A stretch of DNA of 64,000 nucleotides. Source: Luzula sylvatica. Lineage: Eukaryota; Streptophyta; Magnoliopsida; Poales; Juncaceae. The DNA is taken from contig OX326958.1 in the NCBI GenBank assembly GCA_946800325.1, positions 4,908,001 to 4,972,000 of the forward strand, written 5' to 3'. A program made the translations under genes and the position numbers. Shown here piece by piece: positions 53,901 through 64,000 of the stretch (positions are counted from its first letter, which is position 1; each line of letters begins with the position of its first letter). The notes under the pieces are model-generated. The model ran no database searches and was not told the origin of the DNA. It was given only the letters and a program-made list of their open reading frames with translations.

Positions 53901-55518
53901 TAACGCTTTGAGGAGTTCTATTAACTTGTTTTTAGATCATTTGTATCCTATCTTTTACTACATAACTTTTCACCAAATTTTACAAACACTAAGAAAGTTT
54001 GTTTTTCGATTCAAAACAAGATTTTAACGCTTTGAGGAGTTCAAATAACGTGTTTTTAGATCAGTTGTATCGTATCTTTTACTACATAACTTTTCACCAA
54101 AATTTCACGTACACTAAGAAAGTTTGTTTTTCGATTCAAACCAAGATTTTAACGCTTTGAGGAGTTCAAATAACGTGTTTTTAGATCATTTGTATCGTAT
54201 CTTTTACTACATAACTTTTCACCAAATTTCACAAACACTAAGAAAGTTTGTTTTTCGATTCAAAACAAGATTTTAACGCTTTGAGGAGTTCAAATAACGT
54301 GTTTTTAGATCATTTGTATCGTATCTTTTACTACATAACTTTTTATCAAATTTTACAATCACTAAGAAAGTTTGTTTTTCGATTCAAAACAAGATTTTAA
54401 CGCTTTGAGGAGTTCAAATAACGTGTTTTCAGATCATTTGTATCGTATCTTTTACTACATAACTTTTCACCAAATTTCACATACACTAAGAAAGTTTGTT
54501 TTTCGATTCAAAACAAGATTTTAACGCTTTGAGGAGTTCAAATAACGTGTTTTTAGATCATTTGTATCGTATCTTTTACTACATAACTTTTCATCAAATT
54601 TTACAATCACTAAGAAAGTTTGTTTTTCGATTCAAAACAAGATTTTAACGCTTTGAGGAGTTCAAATAACGTGTTTTCAGATCATTTGTATCGTATCTTT
54701 TACTACATAACTTTTCACCAAATTTCACAAACACTAAGAAAGTTTGTTTTTCTATTCAAAACAAGATTTTAACGCTTTGAGGAGTTAAAATAACGTGTTT
54801 TTAGATCGTTTGTATCGTATCTTTTACTACATAACTTTTCACCAAATTTCACAAACACTAAGAAAGTTCGTTTTTCGATTCAAAACAAGATTTTAACGCT
54901 TTGAGGAGTTCAAATAACGTGTTTTCAGATCATTTATATCGTATCTTTTACTACATAACTTTTCACCAAATTTCACAAACACTAAGAAAGTTTGTTTTTC
55001 TATTCAAAACAAGATTTTAACGCTTTGAGGAGTTCAAATAACGTGTTTTTAGATCATTTGTATCACATCTTTTACTACATAACTTTTCACCAAATTTCAC
55101 AAACACTAAGAAAGTTTGTTTTTCGATTCAAAACAAGATTTTAACGCTTTGAGGAGTTCAAATAACGTGTTTTTAGATCATTCGTATCGTATCTTTTACT
55201 ACATAACTTTTCACCAAATTTCACAAACATTAAGAAAGTTTGTTTTTCTATTCAAAACAAGCTTTTAACGCTTTGAGGAGTTCAAATAACGTGTTTTTAG
55301 ATCATTTGTATCACATCTTTTACTACATAACTTTTCACCAAATTTCAAAAACACTAAGAAAGTTTGTTTTTCGATTCAAAACAAGATTTTAACGCTTTGA
55401 GGAGTTCAAATAACGTGTTTTTAGATCATTTGTATCGTATCTTTTACTACATAACTTTTCACCAAATTCCACAAACACTAAGAAAGTTTGTTTTTCGATT
55501 CAAAACAAGATTTTAACG
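51000..55518. repeat. Long higher-order unit of the right domain, copy 1
   Basis: Family-R start (TTCAAAAACAC, CATGACTTTT at 51,234, AATTCCACAAAC, TTTTAGGAGTGC, AACTCTATG at 51,424, CTTTTTAC gain near 51,472), then a long shared-type run. Markers include CGATTTAAAAC, an EcoRI site GAATTC (52,673), TTTTGAGATCGTTTG, ACGGG (53,303), TCTTGTACTAC, CCAAAATTT (about 54,100) and TTTTTATC (54,340). The same markers recur 6,452 bases later. The left edge is approximate. Confidence 0.85.
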
Positions 55519-56460
55519 CTTTGAGGAGTTCTATTAACTTGTTTTTAGATCATTTGTATCCTATCTTTTACTACATAACTTTTCACCAAATTTTACAAAC
55601 ACTAAGAAAGTTTGTTTTTCTATTCAAAACAAGATTTTAACGCTTTGAGGAGTTCAAATAACGTGTTTTCAGATCATTTATATCGTATCTTTTACTACAT
55701 AACTTTTCACCAAATTTCACAAACACTAAGAAAGTTTGTTTTTCTATTCAAAACAAGATTTTAACGCTTTGAGGAGTTCAAATAACGTGTTTTTAGATCA
55801 TTTGTATCACATCTTTTACTACATAACTTTTCACCAAATTTCACAAACACTAAGAAAGTTTGTTTTTCGATTCAAAACAAGATTTTAACGCTTTGAGGAG
55901 TTCTATTAACTTGTTTTTAGATCATTTGTATCCTATCTTTTACTACATAACTTTTCACCAAATTTTACAAACACTAAGAAAGTTTGTTTTTCGATTCAAA
56001 ACAAGATTTTAACGCTTTGAGGAGTTCAAATAACGTGTTTTTAGATCAGTTGTATCGTATCTTTTACTACATAACTTTTCACCAAAATTTCACGTACACT
56101 AAGAAAGTTTGTTTTTCGATTCAAACCAAGATTTTAACGCTTTGAGGAGTTCAAATAACGTGTTTTTAGATCATTTGTATCGTATCTTTTACTACATAAC
56201 TTTTCACCAAATTTTACAATCACTAAGAAAGTTTGTTTTTCGATTCAAAACAAGATTTTAACGCTTTGAGGAGTTCTATTAACTTGTTTTTAGATCATTT
56301 GTATCCTATCTTTTACTACATAACTTTTCACCAAATTTTACAAACACTAAGAAAGTTTGTTTTTCGATTCAAAACAAGATTTTAACGCTTTGAGGAGTTC
56401 AAATAACGTGTTTTTAGATCAGTTGTATCGTATCTTTTACTACATAACTTTTCACCAAAA
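55519..56460. repeat. Rearranged insert between long units
   Basis: At about 55,500-55,520 an AATTCCACAAAC monomer is joined to GAGGAGTTCTATTAACTTG, whereas the other copies join it to TTTTAGGAGTGC. The trio around TCTATTAACTT / TCCTATC is then seen three times (near 55,530, 55,900 and 56,275) in differing settings. The stretch ends in a fused monomer (56,420-56,543). The parts are all known variants; only their order is new. Confidence 0.75.
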
Positions 56461-57499
56461 TTTCACAAACACTAAGAAAGTTTGTTTTTCGATTCAAAAC
56501 AAGATTTTAACGCTTTGAGGAGTTCAAATAACGTGTTTTTAGATCATTTGTATCGTATCTTTTACTACATAACTTTTTATCAAATTTTACAATCACTAAG
56601 AAAGTTTGTTTTTCGATTCAAAACAAGATTTTAACGCTTTGAGGAGTTCAAATAACGTGTTTTCAGATCATTTGTATCGTATCTTTTACTACATAACTTT
56701 TCACCAAATTTCACATACACTAAGAAAGTTTGTTTTTCGATTCAAAACAAGATTTTAACGCTTTGAGGAGTTCAAATAACGTGTTTTTAGATCATTTGTA
56801 TCGTATCTTTTACTACATAACTTTTCATCAAATTTTACAATCACTAAGAAAGTTTGTTTTTCGATTCAAAACAAGATTTTAACGCTTTGAGGAGTTCAAA
56901 TAACGTGTTTTCAGATCATTTGTATCGTATCTTTTACTACATAACTTTTCACCAAATTTCACAAACACTAAGAAAGTTTGTTTTTCTATTCAAAACAAGA
57001 TTTTAACGCTTTGAGGAGTTAAAATAACGTGTTTTTAGATCGTTTGTATCGTATATTTTACTACATAACTTTTCACCAAATTTCACAAACACTAAGAAAG
57101 TTCGTTTTTCGATTCAAAACAAGATTTTAACGCTTTGAGGAGTTCAAATAACGTGTTTTCAGATCATTTATATCGTATCTTTTACTACATAACTTTTCAC
57201 CAAATTTCACAAACACTAAGAAAGTTTGTTTTTCTATTCAAAACAAGATTTTAACGCTTTGAGGAGTTCAAATAACGTGTTTTTAGATCATTTGTATCAC
57301 ATCTTTTACTACATAACTTTTCACCAAATTTCACAAACACTAAGAAAGTTTGTTTTTCGATTCAAAACAAGATTTTAACGCTTTGAGGAGTTCAAATAAC
57401 GTGTTTTTAGATCATTCGTATCGTATCTTTTACTACATAACTTTTCACCAAATTTCACAAACATTAAGAAAGTTTGTTTTTCTATTCAAAACAAGCTTT

Positions 57500-60400
57500 T
57501 AACGCTTTGAGGAGTTCAAATAACGTGTTTTTAGATCATTTGTATCACATCTTTTACTACATAACTTTTCACCAAATTTCAAAAACACTAAGAAAGTTTG
57601 TTTTTCGATTCAAAACAAGATTTTAACGCTTTGAGGAGTTCAAATAACGTGTTTTTAGATCATTTGTATCGTATCTTTTACTACATAACTTTTCACCAAA
57701 TTCCACAAACACTAAGAAAGTTTGTTTTTCGATTCAAAACAAGATTTTAACGCTTTTAGGAGTGCAAATAACGTGTTTTTAGATCATTTGTATCGTATCT
57801 TTTACTACATAACTTTTCACCAAATTTTACAAACATTAAGAAAGTTTGTTTTTCTATTCAAAACAAGCTTTTAACTCTATGAGGAGTTCAAATAACGTGT
57901 TTTTAGATCATTTGTATCACATCTTTTTACTACATAACTTTTCACCAAATTTCAAAAACACTAAGAAAGTTTGTTTTTCGATTCAAAACAAGATTTTAAC
58001 GCTTTTAGGAGTGCAAATAACGTGTTTTTAGATCATTTGTATCGTATCTTTTACTACATAACTTTTCACCAAATTTTACAAACATTAAGAAAGTTTGTTT
58101 TTCGATTCAAACCAAGATTTTAACGCTTTGAGGAGTTCAAATAACGTGTTTTGAGATCATTTGTATCGTGTCTTTTACTACATAACTTTTCACCAAATTT
58201 CACAAACACTAACAAAGTTTGTTTTTCTATTCAAAACAAGCTTTTAACGCTTTGAGGAGTTCAAATAACGTGTTTTTAGATCATTTGTATCGTATCTTTT
58301 ACAACATAACTTTTCACCAAATTTCACAAACACTAAGAAAGTTTGTTTTTCGATTCAAAACAAGATTTTAACGCTTTGAGGAGTTCAAATAACGTGTTTT
58401 TAGATCAGTTGTATCGTATCTTTTACTACATAACTTTTCACCAAATTTCACAAACACTAAGAAAGTTTGTTTTTCGATTCAAACCAAGATTTTAACGCTT
58501 TGAGGAGTTCAAATAACGTGTTTTTAGATCATTTGTGTCGTATCTTTTACTAGATAACTTTTCACCAAATTTCACAAACACTAAGAAAGTTTGTTTTTCG
58601 ATTCAAAACAAAATTTTAACGCTTTGAGGAGTTCTATTAACTTGTTTTTAGATCATTTGTATCCTATCTTTTACTACATAACTTTTCACCAAATTTTACA
58701 AACACTAAGAAAGTTTGTTTTTCGATTCAAAACAAGATTTTAACGCTTTGAGGAGTTCAAATAACGTGTTTTTAGATCAGTTGTATCGTATCTTTTACTA
58801 CATAACTTTTCACCAAATTTCACGTACACTAAGAAAGTTTGTTTTTCGATTCAAACCAAGATTTTAACGCTTTGAGGAGTTCAAATAACGTGTTTTTAGA
58901 TCATTTGTATCGTATCTTTTACTACATAACTTTTCACCAAATTTCACAAACACTAAGAAAGTTTGTTTTTCGATTCAAAACAAGATTTTAACGCTTTGAG
59001 GAGTTCAAATAACGTGTTTTTAGATCATTTCTATCGTATCTTTTACTACATAACTTTTCATCCAATTTTACAATCACTAAGAAAGTTTGTTTTTCGATTT
59101 AAAACAAGATTTTAACGCTTTGAGGAATTCAAATAATGTGTTTTCAGATCATTTGTATCGTATCTTTTACTACATAACTTTTCACCAAATTTCACATACA
59201 CTAAGAAATTTTGTTTTTCTATTCAAAACAAGATTTTAACGCTTTGAGGAGTTCAAATAACGTGTTTTGAGATCGTTTGTATCGTATCTTTTACTACATA
59301 ACTTTTCACCAAATTTCACAAACACTAAGAAAGTTCGTTTTTCGATTCAAAACAAGATTTTAACGCTTTGAGGAGTTCAAATAACGTGTTTTCAGATCAT
59401 TTATATCGTATCTTTTACTACATAACTTTTCACCAAATTTCACAAACACTAAGAAAGTTTGTTTTTCTATTCAAAACAAGATTTTAACGCTTTGAGGAGT
59501 TCAAATAACGTGTTTTTAGATCAGTTGTATCGTATCTTTCACTACATAACTTTTCACCAAATTTCACAAACACTAAGAAAGTTTGTTTTTCGATTCAAAA
59601 CAAGATTTTAACACTTTGAGGAGTTCGAATAACGTGTTTTTAGATCATTTGTATCACATCTTTTACTACATAACTTTTCACCAAATTTTACAATCACTAA
59701 GAAAATTTGTTTTTCGATTCAAAACAAGATTTTAACGCTTTGAGGAGTTCAAATAACGGGTTTTCAGATCATTTGTATCGTATCTTGTACTACATAACTT
59801 TTCACCAAATTTCACAAACACTAACAAAGTTTGTTTTTCGATTCAAACCAAGATTTTAACGCTTTGAGGAGTTCAAATAACGTGTTTTGAGATCATTTGT
59901 ATCGTGTCTTTTACTACATAACTTTTCACCAAATTTCACAAACACTAAAAAAGTTTGTTTTTCTATTCAAAACAAGCTTTTAACGCTTTGAGGAGTTCAA
60001 ATAACGTGTTTTTAGATCATTTGTATCGTATCTTTTACAACATAACTTTTCACCAAATTTCACAAACACTAAGAAAGTTTGTTTTTCGATTCAAAACAAG
60101 ATTTTAACGCTTTGAGGAGTTCAAATAACGTGTTTTTAGATCAGTTGTATCGTATCTTTTACTACATAACTTTTCACCAAATTTCACAAACACTAAGAAA
60201 GTTTGTTTTTCGATTCAAACCAAGATTTTAACGCTTTGAGGAGTTCAAATAACGTGTTTTTAGATCATTTGTGTCGTATCTTTTACTAGATAACTTTTCA
60301 CCAAATTTCACAAACACTAAGAAAGTTTGTTTTTCGATTCAAAACAAGATTTTAACGCTTTGAGGAGTTCTATTAACTTGTTTTTAGATCATTTGTATCC

Positions 60401-61939
60401 TATCTTTTACTACATAACTTTTCACCAAATTTTACAAACACTAAGAAAGTTTGTTTTTCGATTCAAAACAAGATTTTAACGCTTTGAGGAGTTCAAATAA
60501 CGTGTTTTTAGATCAGTTGTATCGTATCTTTTACTACATAACTTTTCACCAAAATTTCACGTACACTAAGAAAGTTTGTTTTTCGATTCAAACCAAGATT
60601 TTAACGCTTTGAGGAGTTCAAATAACGTGTTTTTAGATCATTTGTATCGTATCTTTTACTACATAACTTTTCACCAAATTTCACAAACACTAAGAAAGTT
60701 TGTTTTTCGATTCAAAACAAGATTTTAACGCTTTGAGGAGTTCAAATAACGTGTTTTTAGATCATTTGTATCGTATCTTTTACTACATAACTTTTTATCA
60801 AATTTTACAATCACTAAGAAAGTTTGTTTTTCGATTCAAAACAAGATTTTAACGCTTTGAGCAGTTCAAATAACGTGTTTTCAGATCATTTGTATCGTAT
60901 CTTTTACTACATAACTTTTCACCAAATTTCACATACACTAAGAAAGTTTGTTTTTCGATTCAAAACAAGATTTTAACGCTTTGAGGAGTTCAAATAACGT
61001 GTTTTTAGATCATTTGTATCGTATCTTTTACTACATAACTTTTCATCAAATTTTACAATCACTAAGAAAGTTTGTTTTTCGATTCAAAACAAGATTTTAA
61101 CGCTTTGAGGAGTTCAAATAACGTGTTTTCAGATCATTTGTATCGTATCTTTTACTACATAACTTTTCACCAAATTTCACATACACTAAGAAATTTTGTT
61201 TTTCTATTCAAAACATGATTTTAACGCTTTGAGGAGTTAAAATAACGTGTTTTTAGATCGTTTGTATCGTATCTTTTACTACATAACTTTTCACCAAATT
61301 TCACAAACACTAAGAAAGTTCGTTTTTCGATTCAAAACAAGATTTTAACGCTTTGAGGAGTTCAAATAACGTGCTTTCAGATCATTTATATCGTATCTTT
61401 TACTACATAACTTTTCACCAAATTTCACAAACACTAAGAAAGTTTGTTTTTCTATTCAAAACAAGATTTTAACGCTTTGAGGAGTTCAAATAACGTGTTT
61501 TTAGATCATTTGTATCACATCTCTTACTACATAACTTTTCAACAAATTTCACAAACACTAAGAAAGTTTGTTTTTCGATTCAAAACAAGATTTTAACGCT
61601 TTGAGGAGTTCAAATAACGTGTTTTTAGATCATTTGTATCGTATCTTTTACTACACAACTTTTCACCAAATTTCACAAACATTAAGAAAGTTTGTTTTTC
61701 TATTCAAAACAAGCTTTTAGCACTTTGAGGAGTTCAAATAACGTGTTTTTAGATCATTTGTATCACATCTTTTACTACATAACTTTTCACCAAATTCCAC
61801 AAACACTAAGAAAGTTTGTTTTTCGATTCAAAACAAGATTTTAACGCTTTTAGGAGTGCAAATAACGTGTTTTTAGATCATTTGTATCGTATCTTTTACT
61901 ACATAACTTTTCACCAAATTTTACAAACATTAAGAAAGT
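57500..61939. repeat. Long higher-order unit of the right domain, copy 2
   Basis: Repeats the 51.0-55.5 kb unit at an offset of 6,452 bases: AACTCTATG 57,876, EcoRI site 59,125, ACGGG 59,755, TTTTTATC 60,792. Private changes include TTTCTATCG near 59,031, GAGCAGTTC near 60,861 and CACAACTTTT near 61,655. The 52-monomer offset is a 33-monomer unit plus the 19-monomer insert between the copies. Confidence 0.85.
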
Positions 61940-64000
61940 TTGTTTTTCTATTCAAAACAAGCTTTTAACTCTATGAGGAGTTCAAATAACGTGTTTTTAG
62001 ATCATTTGTATCACATCTTTTTACTACATAACTTTTCACCAAATTTCAAAAACACTAAGAAAGTTTGTTTTTCGATTCAAAACAAGATTTTAACGCTTTT
62101 AGGAGTGCAAATAACGTGTTTTTAGATCATTTGTATCGTATCTTTTACTACATAACTTTTCACCAAATTTTACAAACATTAAGAAAGTTTGTTTTTCGAT
62201 TCAAACCAAGATTTTAACGCTTTGAGGAGTTCAAATAACGTGTTTTGAGATCATTTGTATCGTGTCTTTTACTACATAACTTTTCACCAAATTTCACAAA
62301 CACTAACAAAGTTTGTTTTTCTATTCAAAACAAGCTTTTAACGCTTTGAGGAGTTCAAATAACGTGTTTTTAGATCATTTGTATCGTATCTTTTACAACA
62401 TAACTTTTCACCAAATTTCACAAACACTAAGAAAGTTTGTTTTTCGATTCAAAACAAGATTTTAACGCTTTGAGGAGTTCAAATAACGTGTTTTTAGATC
62501 AGTTGTATCGTATCTTTTACTACATAACTTTTCACCAAATTTCACAAACACTAAGAAAGTTTGTTTTTCGATTCAAACCAAGATTTTAACGCTTTGAGGA
62601 GTTCAAATAACGTGTTTTTAGATCATTTGTGTCGTATCTTTTACTAGATAACTTTTCACCAAATTTCACAAACACTAAGAAAGTTTGTTTTTCGATTCAA
62701 AACAAAATTTTAACGCTTTGAGGAGTTCTATTAACTTGTTTTTAGATCATTTGTATCCTATCTTTTACTACATAACTTTTCACCAAATTTTACAAACACT
62801 AAGAAAGTTTGTTTTTCGATTCAAAACAAGATTTTAACGCTTTGAGGAGTTCAAATAACGTGTTTTTAGATCAGTTGTATCGTATCTTTTACTACATAAC
62901 TTTTCACCAAATTTCACGTACACTAAGAAAGTTTGTTTTTCGATTCAAACCAAGATTTTAACGCTTTGAGGAGTTCAAATAACGTGTTTTTAGATCATTT
63001 GTATCGTATCTTTTACTACATAACTTTTCACCAAATTTCACAAACACTAAGAAAGTTTGTTTTTCGATTCAAAACAAGATTTTAACGCTTTGAGGAGTTC
63101 AAATAACGTGTTTTTAGATCATTTGTATCGTATCTTTTACTACATAACTTTTCATCCAATTTTACAATCACTAAGAAAGTTTGTTTTTCGATTTAAAACA
63201 AGATTTTAACGCTTTGAGGAATTCAAATAATGTGTTTTCAGATCATTTGTATCGTATCTTTTACTACATAACTTTTCACCAAATTTCACATACACTAAGA
63301 AATTTTGTTTTTCTATTCAAAACAAGATTTTAACGCTTTGAGGAGTTCAAATAACGTGTTTTGAGATCGTTTGTATCGTATCTTTTACTACATAACTTTT
63401 CACCAAATTTCACAAACACTAAGAAAGTTCGTTTTTCGATTCAAAACAAGATTTTAACGCTTTGAGGAGTTCAAATAACGTGTTTTCAGATCATTTATAT
63501 CGTATCTTTTACTACATAACTTTTCACCAAATTTCACAAACACTAAGAAAGTTTGTTTTTCTATTCAAAACAAGATTTTAACGCTTTGAGGAGTTCAAAT
63601 AACGTGTTTTTAGATCAGTTGTATCGTATCTTTCACTACATAACTTTTCACCAAATTTCACAAACACTAAGAAAGTTTGTTTTTCGATTCAAAACAAGAT
63701 TTTAACACTTTGAGGAGTTCGAATAACGTGTTTTTAGATCATTTGTATCACATCTTTTACTACATAACTTTTCACCAAATTTTACAATCACTAAGAAAAT
63801 TTGTTTTTCGATTCAAAACAAGATTTTAACGCTTTGAGGAGTTCAAATAACGGGTTTTCAGATCATTTGTATCGTATCTTTTACTACATAACTTTTCACC
63901 AAATTTCACAAACACTAACAAAGTTTGTTTTTCGATTCAAACCAAGATTTTAACGCTTTGAGGAGTTCAAATAACGTGTTTTGAGATCATTTGTATCGTG
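61940..64000. repeat. Long higher-order unit of the right domain, copy 3 (cut by the window edge)
   Basis: The AACTCTATG (61,970), EcoRI (63,219) and ACGGG (63,849) markers recur 4,094 bases after copy 2, that is 33 monomers plus the two single-base gains near 60,551 and 62,016. Copy 3 follows copy 2 directly, so here the unit is in simple tandem. It has CGTATCTTTTAC where copies 1 and 2 have TCTTGTACTAC just after the ACGGG marker. It runs off the right edge. Confidence 0.85.

Larger units (their letters stand above)
1..64000. repeat. 124 bp AT-rich satellite array, about 516 head-to-tail monomers filling the window
   Basis: The same unit recurs every 124 bases from the first base to the last, always in one orientation (first starts 1, 125, 249, 373, 497). 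Numbering from TCATTTGTAT as position 1, landmarks are CGTATCTTTTAC (11-22), CATAACTTTTCACC (25-38), AAATTTCACAAACACTAAG (39-57), GTTTGTTTTTCGATTC (61-76), AACGCTTTGAGGAG (91-104) and AACGTGTTTTTAGA (111-124). The consensus is about 28% G+C. Length changes are rare: 3-base losses in the T run near the monomer end, single-base gains at CCAAAATTT and CTTTTTAC, and one single-base loss near 42,365. No stretch above one monomer lacks the repeat, so there is no intergenic or genic DNA here. The array continues past both edges. Function is inferred only: satellites of this form typically make up centromeric or other constitutive heterochromatin. Confidence 0.99.

Noticed and set aside
1..64000. CENP-B box in the monomer
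   Set aside because: TTCGATTCA (positions 69-77) fits the first half of the box, but the required CGGG is absent at the right distance (ACAA instead). In the rare ACGGG monomers the CGGG is preceded by TTCAAATAA, with the wrong base and spacing.
1..64000. CRISPR array
   Set aside because: There are no unique spacers: the full 124 bases are repeated, and the variation is point changes shared between distant copies.
1..64000. Transposon or LTR remnants, inverted satellite segments, or unique DNA islands
   Set aside because: Monomer register can be followed through the whole window with only 1 to 3 base indels, and all monomers read in the same direction.
1..64000. Hairpin or promoter signals such as the GTTTT...AAAAC dyad around positions 65-82 and AAAACAAGATTTT
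   Set aside because: The stems are only 4 to 5 bases in a 72% A+T sequence, as expected by chance. No TATA box with supporting context or terminator can be defended.

Overview
The window is one uninterrupted, head-to-tail array of an AT-rich satellite with a 124 bp monomer. About 516 monomers fill all 64,000 bases. I found no gene, RNA gene, transposon, unique spacer or inverted segment. This is non-coding tandem DNA of a eukaryotic nuclear genome, most likely centromeric or heterochromatic. The by-eye consensus is about 28% G+C (20 C and 15 G in 124). The period is 1 mod 3, so each frame soon meets the stops of the other frames and nothing stays open for long.

The organism cannot be named from the sequence. 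A 124 bp AT-rich satellite in long homogeneous arrays fits many plants and animals. From memory, a centromeric satellite of about this length is described in the holocentric plant genus Luzula; I treat that only as a lead to test.

The interest lies in the higher-order structure. Monomers fall into dozens of recognisable variants that recur in fixed runs, and whole runs have been duplicated at several scales. Scales seen: 3 monomers (372 bp), 6 (744 bp), 14 (1,736 bp), 16 (1,984 and 1,982 bp), 18 (2,234 bp offset), 19 (2,357 bp), 33 (4,094 bp) and 52 (6,452 bp offset). One marker variant recurs at intervals of 47, 38, 62, 60, 19, 34, 43, 46, 30, 52 and 33 monomers, so there is no single regular higher-order period.

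Layout. At 1-30.4 kb lies a left domain with six copies of an 8-9 monomer block (family L, marked by TTTCACTAGATA and TTTGGATCG), and two 16-monomer tandem duplications (0.5-4.5 kb and 17.0-21.0 kb). At 30.9-36.8 kb a 19-monomer unit appears twice and then partially again, with an inner 3-monomer duplication. At 36.8-40 kb there is shared-type sequence. From about 40 kb to the end lies a right domain with family R (TTAGGAGTGC, AACTCTATGAGG, ATTCCACAAAC). It contains a nested 372 bp / 1,736 bp array (45.4-48.9 kb) and very similar multi-kilobase units from 51 kb on that run off the right edge. Several chimeric monomers mark where unequal crossover or short gene conversion acted.
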